Below are positions 35,869 through 43,544 of a stretch of 64,000 bases of DNA, piece after piece (positions within the stretch are counted from its first letter, which is position 1; each line of letters begins with the position of its first letter). The notes beneath the pieces were generated by a model. The model was not told where the DNA came from, ran no database searches, and saw nothing but the letters and a program-made list of their open reading frames with translations. The DNA is from AV40 sp038230255 (GTDB taxonomy: Bacteria; Verrucomicrobiota; Verrucomicrobiia; Chthoniobacterales; UBA10450). The position numbers and the translations under genes are program-made. The stretch lies in the NCBI GenBank assembly GCA_038230255.1, contig JBBRNP010000001.1, forward strand, positions 310,001 to 374,000, given 5' to 3'.

Positions 35869-36546
35869 ATGAAGGCCAGTGAACGAGTCGCGCAGTTAAT
35901 AAAAATCTGGCCGAAAATTTATCCGGATGCTCACACTGAGCTGAACTTTAAGAATCCGTTGGAATTATTGATCGCAACGATTCTCTCGGCCCAATGCACC
36001 GACAAGCGCGTGAACATGGTTACGCCGCTCTTATTTAAGAAATATCGGAGCGCGAAAGATTATGCGGCTGCGCCGCAAGCTGAGCTGGAGAACGCGATTA
36101 AATCTACCGGATTCTTTCGCAGCAAAACCAAGAGCATCCGCGGCGCTACATCGACAATCGCCAGCAAGTTTGGCGGGAAAGTTCCCGACTCGATGGAAAA
36201 GTTGCGCGAGCTGCCTGGCGTCGGCCGGAAAACGGCGAATGTTGTTTTGGGAAACGCGTTCGGCATTAACGAAGGGATCGTCGTCGACACCCACGTGATC
36301 CGTTTGTCGCAACGGCTTGGCCTAACCAAACACAAAGATCCGGAAAAGATTGAGCAGGATTTAATGAAGTTGGTGCCGAAAGAGCATTGGGCCGTTTGGA
36401 GCCACTGGCTGATTTGGCACGGCCGCCGCCGCTGTTTCGCGCGCAAACCGGATTGCGCTAACTGCGAAGTGTTTCGCCTTTGCCCGAGTGGGAAAGCTTT
36501 TCTGAGAACTGGCATCGCGCGAAAACCAGAGACCGCCGGTGCCTGA
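35869..36546 (+). CDS. nth: Endonuclease III
   Basis: 225 residues. Bifunctional DNA glycosylase/AP lyase for oxidised pyrimidines. Helix-hairpin-helix LPGVGRKTANVVLG with catalytic Lys121, catalytic Asp140 in VVDTHVIRLSQRLG, and a C-terminal [4Fe-4S] loop with Cys189, Cys196, Cys199 and Cys205 in the exact C-x6-C-x2-C-x5-C spacing. All functional residues present. Preceded by a class A repeat, convergent with the iron-permease-like gene 4 bases on. Confidence 0.97.
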   Translation: MKASERVAQLIKIWPKIYPDAHTELNFKNPLELLIATILSAQCTDKRVNMVTPLLFKKYRSAKDYAAAPQAELENAIKSTGFFRSKTKSIRGATSTIASKFGGKVPDSMEKLRELPGVGRKTANVVLGNAFGINEGIVVDTHVIRLSQRLGLTKHKDPEKIEQDLMKLVPKEHWAVWSHWLIWHGRRRCFARKPDCANCEVFRLCPSGKAFLRTGIARKPETAGA

Positions 36547-36550
36547 GGCA

Positions 36551-37018
36551 TCAGTGCGATTCCGCGGGTAAAGTGTGACGCATATTTGGGCCGTCGCGCT
36601 CGGCTTTCTGTCGGAGTTCTTTGAATTGCTGTTCTATTTTCTTCAATTCTTCGTCGGAGAGATCTTCCAGATCGACCAGTTCATTTCGCGCGGCCTTCAG
36701 CGCACGAATGACTTCATCGAGTTTTAGATGCATCGCCTTGGCGTCGCGGTTCTGGGTGTTTTGAATCAAGAACACCATCAGAAAAGTAACGATGGTCGTT
36801 CCAGTGTTGATGATCAGCTGCCAGGTGTCGGAAAAATGAAAAGTCGGTCCGGTCAGGGCCCAAACGGCAATGATGAAAATTGCGCCGGCAAAAGCCCAAG
36901 GACTCCCAAGAACGGCCGACGATCTCCGGGCAAAGACACGAAAGGCGTCACTGACAATGCAAAAGAAGTCTCGCTCTTTTTCGTGCTCTTTTAGTTTTTC
37001 CGTTTGGGTGGGGTTCAT
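36551..37018 (-). CDS. Low-affinity iron permease family membrane protein
   Basis: 155 residues from the ATG at 37018. Two helices (about 37-57 and 65-85) with the family signature TWQLIINTGTTIVTFLMVFLIQNTQNRDAKAMHLKLDEVIRA. A charged coiled-coil-like C-terminus follows (LVDLEDLSDEELKKIEQQFKELRQKAE). PF04120-type proteins are named after yeast Fet4, but transport by the small bacterial forms is unproven. The longer frame to 37201 has no membrane features and is not used. Confidence 0.8.
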   Translation of the reverse strand: MNPTQTEKLKEHEKERDFFCIVSDAFRVFARRSSAVLGSPWAFAGAIFIIAVWALTGPTFHFSDTWQLIINTGTTIVTFLMVFLIQNTQNRDAKAMHLKLDEVIRALKAARNELVDLEDLSDEELKKIEQQFKELRQKAERDGPNMRHTLPAESH

Positions 37019-37148
37019 TAGCGTCACTTTATTTCGCGTACAACGGGGAAAGCGCGCGCATGGAAGATGTCGATCCTTCAATCCTGTCGGACATAGCCGG
37101 GGATTGATTTTCCCGCTGATCTGAGGAAAATAGAGCCCCCGCAGCCCC

Positions 37149-39098
37149 ATGCAGCACGTCACCGCATTCTCGCGTCCGCAAACTGTTCCCTCGGTCCCCA
37201 CAACCGTGCCGAAGCGAAACGTCTGGATTCTCGACAGTTGGCGCGACCTGATTCTTTACGTAGGGACGCCGCTGCTGATCATTCCGCTTTTCACGCTCGC
37301 TCAAGCCCGCTGGAGCGCGCAGGAAATTTATCTTTTCGTCGCCGCTTTCGGCGCAATGGGGCACCACTTGCCGGGAATGATCCGTGCCTATGGCGATCGC
37401 GCATTGTTCGAGCGTTTTCGCTGGCGGTTTATCATGGCTCCGATTTTTCTGCTCGCGGTCTGCGTCGGTTTTTATTTTTGGGACATCAAGACCAATCCGG
37501 TCGTTATGATTGTATTTATCTGGGGCATCTGGCACGGGATGATGCAGACCTATGGCTTTGGCCGGATTTACGATGCCAAGATGGGGTCGTTTGCCGTGCT
37601 GACTCGAAAGCTTGATTTCGCCATGTGCGGGGTCTGGTTCGCGTCGGGAGTGATTCTTTCACCGGCCCGGATGACCGACACCTTGGAGGGATTTTACGGA
37701 TGCGGTCTGCCATTTATTTCGCCGGGTGGAATTCACGCTCTGCAGCAAACTTTGTTCTTTGCCGCAGTGGCGGTATCGATTCTTTGGCTGGTGAATTACG
37801 TGCGGATGTGGGTTGCGGGAACCCGACAGAATCCGGTCAAGCTGGCGCTCTTTGTCACGAGCATTACGTTTTGGTGGTACTGCAATAATGGCGTGACCAA
37901 CATTCTCGCCGGTATCGCGTTGTTCGAAGTTTTTCACGACGTGCAGTACCTCTCCCTGGTTTGGATTTACAACCGCAACCGAGTGGAGAAGGACAGCTCC
38001 ATCGGCGGGTTCATGCGGTTCATTTTCCGTCGCAGTGGCTCCTTAATCGGACTCTATGTCGGATTGGTCTTCGCTTATGGTTCCATCGGTTACTTGAATT
38101 CGACTATCGGGATGGAAACGCTGACGCGTTTGCTCACCGGTCTGGTCGCAGCATCAGGGCTGCTCCATTTTTACTACGACGGTTTCATTTGGAAGGTGCG
38201 CGAGAAATCGACGCGCCAGTCCCTTGGACTCGCCGGCGGCACGGCGGATATCAGCATGGGCGGTTTATTGCCGGGTTGGGCGTTGCACGCAAGCAAGTGG
38301 GCGGTCGCTTTTGTCGTTCCGTTGGCGGCAATGTCGTTTGGTAAAGTGTATCGTGCCGGTCCACCGGAAGATCGCAGCGGTCATGTGGCCACTGATCTGC
38401 CAGCCAGTGCGCGGGCACATTACAATTACGGCGCGGTCTTACACCAACTCGGCCGGTTCGACGAAGCGGAGAAGGAATATCAAACAGCGCTCCGAATCGA
38501 TCCGGACTACACAAAAGTGCATGTCAATATGGCGTCGCTGTTGACGTCAAAGGCGAAGCTGGATGAAGCCAAAAAATATTATGACCGCGCGCTCCAGCTC
38601 GATCCGACCTCGGGCGAAGTCCGCTCCGGTTATGCTTATCTTCTCGAACGTCTCGGCCGGCTGGACGAAGCTCGGGCCGAATACGAAAACGCCATTCGCA
38701 TCACTCCAAAAAAATCAGCAGCGCGACTCTTCTATACTTACGGCGCCTTTCTCGATAAACGAGGCGAGCTCGATGCTGCGATCGCGCAGTATCAACGCGC
38801 CTTGGAAGCCGATCCCAATCTGGCCGATGCGCATTCCGAGCTGGCGACGGCGCTCTTGACCAAAGGTGATTCGCAAAAAGCTGAAGCCCATTATCTGGAT
38901 GCGGCCCGACTCGATCCGAAGCGCGCCGATGTCCGCAGCAATCTCGGCAGTTTGCTCCTCCGTGAAGGCAAGACTTCCCAGGCCATTATCCAGTACGAGG
39001 AGGCGTTGCGGATCGATCCGACACTGACCGAGGCCGCAGAAAATCTTCGGGTGGCGAAATCGAGCGATAACCGCTTCCAATCGCGCCCTCCGAAATAA
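37149..39098 (+). CDS. Polytopic membrane protein with C-terminal TPR domain
   Basis: 649 residues. Residues about 25-400 form eight or so membrane helices with histidine-containing motifs at helix ends: GAMGHHLPGMIRAYGD, WGIWHGMMQTYGFGRIYDAK, FEVFHDVQYLSLVWIYNRNR and LHFYYDGFIWKVREK. The rest (about 420-640) is a run of six TPR units (ARAHYNYGAVLHQLGRFDEAEKEYQ, AHSELATALLTKGDSQKAEAHY and so on). The clustered His recall membrane di-metal enzymes (desaturase/hydroxylase or Brp/Blh types), but I cannot place it in one. The TPR part probably recruits a protein partner. Confidence 0.65.
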   Translation: MQHVTAFSRPQTVPSVPTTVPKRNVWILDSWRDLILYVGTPLLIIPLFTLAQARWSAQEIYLFVAAFGAMGHHLPGMIRAYGDRALFERFRWRFIMAPIFLLAVCVGFYFWDIKTNPVVMIVFIWGIWHGMMQTYGFGRIYDAKMGSFAVLTRKLDFAMCGVWFASGVILSPARMTDTLEGFYGCGLPFISPGGIHALQQTLFFAAVAVSILWLVNYVRMWVAGTRQNPVKLALFVTSITFWWYCNNGVTNILAGIALFEVFHDVQYLSLVWIYNRNRVEKDSSIGGFMRFIFRRSGSLIGLYVGLVFAYGSIGYLNSTIGMETLTRLLTGLVAASGLLHFYYDGFIWKVREKSTRQSLGLAGGTADISMGGLLPGWALHASKWAVAFVVPLAAMSFGKVYRAGPPEDRSGHVATDLPASARAHYNYGAVLHQLGRFDEAEKEYQTALRIDPDYTKVHVNMASLLTSKAKLDEAKKYYDRALQLDPTSGEVRSGYAYLLERLGRLDEARAEYENAIRITPKKSAARLFYTYGAFLDKRGELDAAIAQYQRALEADPNLADAHSELATALLTKGDSQKAEAHYLDAARLDPKRADVRSNLGSLLLREGKTSQAIIQYEEALRIDPTLTEAAENLRVAKSSDNRFQSRPPK

Positions 39099-39101
39099 TT
39101 T

Positions 39102-39941
39102 CTGAGCCACGCCCTGCATCTTAATCTCGACGACGCGTGGCGAGATGAACCGCTGAAGTTAGCGGCACTTGAGGCCCGCGATTGGGGGCCGCGGCTGCGT
39201 TTCTCTGCGCCGCCCCGGCTAGTCGAGAAATTCTACAGCGAATTCGCTAGCCAGGTCGCGCCATTCATTCTCTACGGCTCGGGCGATTTCCATTATCTCA
39301 GTGCGCTTTGGCTTCGTCGGCTGAGTGAACCCCTCGTTCTGGTTTCGTTCGACAATCATCCGGACTGGGATGTGCGTCCGCCCAAATGGGGATGCGGCGG
39401 ATGGATCAATCGCGCGCTTGAGCTCTCGCAGGTCCAGCACATCGCGATCTGGGGCTGCGGAAATTTCGAGTGCTGGTGGCCGCATAACATTTTTGCCAAT
39501 CGCGCCGGTGAACACGCAGGCCGGCTTGAAGTTCATCCGTGGGCGGATGATCACCCGATGAAAGACCGACAGCGTCGCGGTGCGATCTTGCAGAACAATT
39601 GGCGGGAACATTTCGACCTGTTCGTTTCGAATGTCGGTGACCGAAATGTTTACGTGACGATCGACCTCGATTGTCTGCGCGCGGATAATGCAGTGGCAAA
39701 TTGGGAGAATGGGCGGTTCACAGTTGCAGACCTTGAATGGGCGCTCGGGAGATTGCGTGAACACGGCCGAATCGTCGGTGGCGACATTTGCGGCGCGTTT
39801 TCGCCGGCGAAGTATGCGCGCTGGAAGCAGCGCTTCGCATCCGAATGGGATCATCCTAAACTCGATTTGCCGGCGCCCGATGGGATTCGAAAAATTAACT
39901 TCGCCGCGCTGGAACGATTGTGGCCGGCACTAGCTCATTGA
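39102..39941 (+). CDS. Arginase/ureohydrolase-family protein with non-standard start
   Basis: Coding similarity begins right after the preceding stop (39096-39098), but the frame has no ATG, GTG or TTG before 39372, which is deep inside the fold. CTG at 39102 or 39114 (giving LHLNLDDAW...) is the likely start. Metal-site motifs of the ureohydrolase fold: GSGDFHYLSALWLRRL, VSFDNHPDWD (DxHxD type) and VTIDLDCLRAD (DxD), then GGDICGAFSP. Substrate unknown; agmatinase, arginase or formiminoglutamase-like all possible. Its end overlaps the convergent SMR-like gene by 12 bases. Confidence 0.7.
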   Translation: MSHALHLNLDDAWRDEPLKLAALEARDWGPRLRFSAPPRLVEKFYSEFASQVAPFILYGSGDFHYLSALWLRRLSEPLVLVSFDNHPDWDVRPPKWGCGGWINRALELSQVQHIAIWGCGNFECWWPHNIFANRAGEHAGRLEVHPWADDHPMKDRQRRGAILQNNWREHFDLFVSNVGDRNVYVTIDLDCLRADNAVANWENGRFTVADLEWALGRLREHGRIVGGDICGAFSPAKYARWKQRFASEWDHPKLDLPAPDGIRKINFAALERLWPALAH

Positions 39942-40274
39942 AACGAGCACGATCCCGGCGGTGATCAGCAACGCACCGATAGTGAGTCGCCACGTTAATT
40001 TCTCTTTCAAAATGACCGCCGCCATCAAGGTGATGATGATGACGCTTAAACCCTGAAACGGATACAGGTAACTGAGATCGAAACGCTGTAGCAGGCCGAG
40101 ATTTAGAAAGAACGAAACCGCCATCAGAATTATTCCGAAGCTGAGAACGGCGAGGGTCTTGCGATTCTGAAGTCCCGCAAGGCTCGACAATTCCATGGCT
40201 TTTTTGAAAAAAAGCTGCCCAGCCACAAATGTAGCCAGCCAGACCAGGATCAAGACGAGCGACCACCAGGTCAT
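39930..40274 (-). CDS. SMR/EamA-type four-helix transporter subunit (ArnF-like)
   Basis: 114 residues from the ATG at 40274, four hydrophobic helices (LVLILVWLATFVAGQLFF; LAVLSFGIILMAVSFFLNLGLL; LYPFQGLSVIIITLMAAVIL; LTIGALLITAGIVLV) with the ILKEKLTWR loop typical of EamA/DMT half-molecules. It starts within the stop of the upstream half-molecule (ATGA overlap). Two paired four-helix subunits resemble ArnE/ArnF or heteromeric SMR pumps that flip lipid-linked sugars or export small cations. Substrate not determinable. Confidence 0.75.
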   Translation of the reverse strand: MTWWSLVLILVWLATFVAGQLFFKKAMELSSLAGLQNRKTLAVLSFGIILMAVSFFLNLGLLQRFDLSYLYPFQGLSVIIITLMAAVILKEKLTWRLTIGALLITAGIVLVSMS

Positions 40275-40675
40275 AAACGCTCCTCCAGGCGAGCCGCCGG
40301 TTTGGCGACGATCGCCACCCCAATGATCACCAGGGCGATACCGCACCATCGCAGCGTGGAGATTTCTTCTTTAAGGATGAACCAACAGCTTATCGGGACC
40401 AAGACATCAACCGTGCGGGACAAAGGAAACGCGATCGAGAGCGGGATAAATTTCAGGACGTAGAGCCAAATCATCAGGTCGAGAATAATCACGACAATCG
40501 CTAGCCAGGTTACTGGCGAGGCGAGTCCGGTTATTCCAGTCCATGGCCACGTTTGAGAGAGATCTGCCGTGTCCTTGGCGCCCGTCTTCAATAGCAATTC
40601 GTAGAGAACGACGCAGATGATGTTCAGCCCAAGTAGAAACCACGGGTTGGCAAATCCGGAAGGCCGTTCACGCAT
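40271..40675 (-). CDS. SMR/EamA-type four-helix transporter subunit (ArnE-like)
   Basis: 134 residues from the ATG at 40675. Four helices (PWFLLGLNIICVVLYELLL; WLAIVVIILDLMIWLYVL; IAFPLSRTVDVLVPISCWFIL; IALVIIGVAIVA) with the KEEISTLRWCG loop of the DMT half-fold. Overlaps its downstream partner by 4 bases, so the two are co-translated and probably form an antiparallel heterodimer. A one-mismatch copy of the AAGATCGACATC motif (40676-40687) sits immediately before the start codon. Confidence 0.75.
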   Translation of the reverse strand: MRERPSGFANPWFLLGLNIICVVLYELLLKTGAKDTADLSQTWPWTGITGLASPVTWLAIVVIILDLMIWLYVLKFIPLSIAFPLSRTVDVLVPISCWFILKEEISTLRWCGIALVIIGVAIVAKPAARLEERL

Positions 40676-40744
40676 GATGTCGATGTTGCACAATATCTTT
40701 CTTATAATGCCAGTCCGGCTCGGACACGCTAGTCCGGTTCGGAC

Positions 40745-41908
40745 TCAAAGCTGGTCTGCGTTCGGAAACTTTTTCAAAATCGGATCGTGCCGCGTCGGTT
40801 CGAGATATTTCAATGCCACACCGAAGATGGGATTGAGCCATTTTCGGGTGTGGAGCACGTAAAGATCGAGCGGCGCGAGCTGGTGGCCGAGATGCAGTTT
40901 CGGATCGTAATTGAGCGGCCCGCTGCAGTAGTAGCGCAACTGCTGATCGATCGCCCAACGAATCACGTCGCGCATGGTGTAAAAGTAAAGATGCAGGTCG
41001 AGCGCGACACTATAATCGAGGCCCAGGCATTCATCGTAAATTGTGTCGCCACAAACGAGGCAAAGACTGAACGCGATAATTTTGTCGGACTGTCGCCATA
41101 TAAAAAAGCGTGTTCGCTCCGGCATGGTTTGACTGATGCGACAAAAAAAATCCTTCGTTAGCGTCTCGAATTTCATGGGCGAGCGCTCGTGGACCTGGAG
41201 ATAAAGCGGATAAATCGCGTCGATCTGGGGGAAGATATCGTTGACGACTTCCATCTCGATCTTGGCCGCGCGTTCCGTTTTCCGGAACTTTCGGCGCAAG
41301 CTTTTGCGGCTGACGTAACCGAGCGTTCGCATGTATTCGTCGAAATTTTGGAACGGCAACGCCAGCCGCGTCATTGGCATGCTCGGCACGCGCGCGTAAC
41401 CGTTTTCGGAAAGAGCTGAGAGGGCAGAGCGATAACTGGCCGGGAAATCCTTCAGAACGATAAGCGAAGCCTTGTTCTGGCGTGCGTAGTCGCGAAGGGT
41501 CGCGCCTAACGCTTCGGCCGCCCAGCTCTCCTCTTTCGAATCGCAAACGCCCAGCTCGCCGGCGCCGGCTGCGCAGCCGACCATCAACACGCGCATCGTG
41601 AGAAAGCGCGGAAATGTTTTCCGAAGAAGATCGACAACCTTGCGGAAAGCTCCGCGCATTCCTTCTATCAGATTTTGGCGGACAAAAAAGATCGGCTGAA
41701 TAGCGCGAACATTTCCCGACCTGTCCGCGAGCACCGCGTAACGATATTCAAAGTCGTTCGCCAGTGTCCCGTCGATCAGCTCATAGTAACGATGATCTTT
41801 GCACTTGTCCTGAAACGCGTCTTTCCACGTCTCCAGGTTTCGCACGCTCGAAAGCGTCAGGATTCTGGCCGTTCCCTGAGCGAAAGGAACGACGGCGTCA
41901 TCTACCAT
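40745..41908 (-). CDS. GNAT-fold (BioF2/FemAB-like) acyltransferase
   Basis: 387 residues from the ATG at 41908, overlapping the end of mscS by 11 bases. A double GNAT (PF13480-type) arrangement: an N-terminal half with FEYRYAVLADRSGNVRAIQPIFFV and a C-terminal half with RTRFFIWRQSDKIIAFSLCLVCGDTIYDECLGLDYSVALDLHLYFYTMRDVIRWAIDQ. KSLRRKFRKTERAAK is the basic bridge. Such enzymes add acyl or aminoacyl groups in polysaccharide or lipid assembly. Substrate unknown. Its stop codon is directly followed by the hairpin GTCCGAACCGGAC. Confidence 0.75.
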   Translation of the reverse strand: MVDDAVVPFAQGTARILTLSSVRNLETWKDAFQDKCKDHRYYELIDGTLANDFEYRYAVLADRSGNVRAIQPIFFVRQNLIEGMRGAFRKVVDLLRKTFPRFLTMRVLMVGCAAGAGELGVCDSKEESWAAEALGATLRDYARQNKASLIVLKDFPASYRSALSALSENGYARVPSMPMTRLALPFQNFDEYMRTLGYVSRKSLRRKFRKTERAAKIEMEVVNDIFPQIDAIYPLYLQVHERSPMKFETLTKDFFCRISQTMPERTRFFIWRQSDKIIAFSLCLVCGDTIYDECLGLDYSVALDLHLYFYTMRDVIRWAIDQQLRYYCSGPLNYDPKLHLGHQLAPLDLYVLHTRKWLNPIFGVALKYLEPTRHDPILKKFPNADQL

Positions 41909-43010
41909 GTCGATCCGCCGTGTCGACGTTCTGCACTTTGACCACGCCGCTGCGGATGTGCAGATCGCGTTGCGGGAACGCGATTTCAATTCCAGCTTCG
42001 CGCAGCTTTTCCTCCATCGCGAAATTGAGATCGCTCCGGTAACGACGTGGCCGATAGCTCATCTCGCTGCTCCAAACCACCAACTCAAAATCGAGGGAAT
42101 TCTCGCCGAACTTTTCCAGGAAAACGCTCGGCGCGGGATCTTTCAAAGTATTGGGGTTCTCCTCCGCGGCGGAAAGTAACGCTTCCCGCACTTTCTTTAC
42201 GTTGCTGCCGTAGGCCACTCCCACCGGCACGCGAAAACGCACCCGCGGATCGCCGTAAGTCCAATTCGTTACCGGCGAATCGATGAATTTCGTATTCGGA
42301 ACGACCATGGTGATGTTGTCGTTGGTGACGATCACCGTGCTGCGGGCCCGAATGTGCTGCACCTGGCCGGCGATGCCCGCTACTTCGACGCGATCGCCCA
42401 CTGTGATCGGGCGTTCCGCCAAAATGACGAGGCCGCTGATAAAGTTGCTCGCGATGTTTTGCAGACCAAAGCCGACGCCGACGCCGACCGCGCCGGCAAA
42501 AACCGTCAGCGCCCCGAGATGAATGCCGGCATTATCGAGAACAATAAAAATGCCGACGATGAGGACGACGTTGCTGACGATCTGCGCGATCGCATATTGC
42601 AACGAGCGATCGAGCCCGCTTTTCGCGAGAAATCGATTGAAGAGAAAACGTTTCGTCCGCGATGAAATCCAAAAGACGGCGATCAGCAGCGCGATGAGCA
42701 GGAAAATTTGAAAGAGGCTCAGAGTGACGCCAGGTAGCGGCGCGTTCCAGGACAACGGCACGCCCGCGGCGTTGACTGCGTTTACTGTAAAAAACGCAAG
42801 TGCGGCCACGCTCAGGATCGTGGTCAGGATCGCGATCAGGTTGACGTCGATCTTGAAGCGGCTGAAAACGCGGCGCACCGCATCGCTTTGCAACGCGCGG
42901 GCCGCGAATACGCCGATCGAAAACCAAATGACGAACGCGACGATGCCGAGAAACGACACGTCGTGTCCGAAAACATGGAGCAATGGCTTCTCCAGCAGGC
43001 TGAAATCCAT
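41898..43010 (-). CDS. Small-conductance mechanosensitive channel (MscS family)
   Basis: 370 residues from the ATG at 43010. Four or five helices precede the pore helix: TVFAGAVGVGVGFGLQNIASNFISGLVILAERPITVGDRVEV, the TM3 and beta-domain signature. IRARSTVIVTNDNITMVVPNTKFI and a cytoplasmic vestibule follow. Releases solutes on hypo-osmotic shock. The longer frame to 43118 has no family support. Overlaps the acyltransferase gene downstream. Confidence 0.92.
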   Translation of the reverse strand: MDFSLLEKPLLHVFGHDVSFLGIVAFVIWFSIGVFAARALQSDAVRRVFSRFKIDVNLIAILTTILSVAALAFFTVNAVNAAGVPLSWNAPLPGVTLSLFQIFLLIALLIAVFWISSRTKRFLFNRFLAKSGLDRSLQYAIAQIVSNVVLIVGIFIVLDNAGIHLGALTVFAGAVGVGVGFGLQNIASNFISGLVILAERPITVGDRVEVAGIAGQVQHIRARSTVIVTNDNITMVVPNTKFIDSPVTNWTYGDPRVRFRVPVGVAYGSNVKKVREALLSAAEENPNTLKDPAPSVFLEKFGENSLDFELVVWSSEMSYRPRRYRSDLNFAMEEKLREAGIEIAFPQRDLHIRSGVVKVQNVDTADRHGR

Positions 43011-43126
43011 TGTCGTTAGTCTGGGCGCGTTGCGGGCTCGCGCAACCGGGAAAGAATGCGGAGGGACGACCTCAGTGTCGTCCCATGAATCCTGGACGCG
43101 ACAGAGCGCGTCCCACATACGAATCG

Positions 43127-43411
43127 TTAGCTCGCGCCGCCAGCCGCTGCGCCGCCGCCACCGCCCGGCGATTTGGCGCGTTCTTTGATGTAGTTAATGA
43201 CGTCGCCGACGGTCTGCAGTTTCTCAGCATCTTCGTCCGGCACTTCCACGGAAAATTCTTCTTCGAACGCCATCACCAGTTCCACGATATCGAGCGAGTC
43301 GGCGCCCAAGTCCTCGATAAACGACGCCTGAGGCGTGACTTGCTCCGGATTGACTCCGAGCTGCTCGACGATGATGTCCTTGACCTTTTCCTCGATCGTT
43401 TTATCAGCCAT
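43127..43411 (-). CDS. acpP: Acyl carrier protein
   Basis: 94 residues from the ATG at 43411. Core ADKTIEEKVKDIIVEQLGVNPEQV ... EDLGADSLDIVELVMAFEEEF, with Ser39 as the phosphopantetheine site, is standard type II fatty-acid ACP. After helix 4 it carries a tail of about 15 residues of Gly and Ala (KSPGGGGGAAAGGAS) not found in E. coli AcpP (77 residues). Stands apart from the usual fabD-fabG-fabF cluster. Confidence 0.93.
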   Translation of the reverse strand: MADKTIEEKVKDIIVEQLGVNPEQVTPQASFIEDLGADSLDIVELVMAFEEEFSVEVPDEDAEKLQTVGDVINYIKERAKSPGGGGGAAAGGAS

Positions 43412-43544
43412 AAAAATTTTTTGGGTTGGAGCGCAACGCTTACCCCACGCGCTGCCGCACCGCAAGTAAAAGAATTGGCCAAAATTGCGCAACCAAATTT
43501 GACTACGCGCTGGTTTTATCGCGGGCTTGGGGTAGAAGACACTC

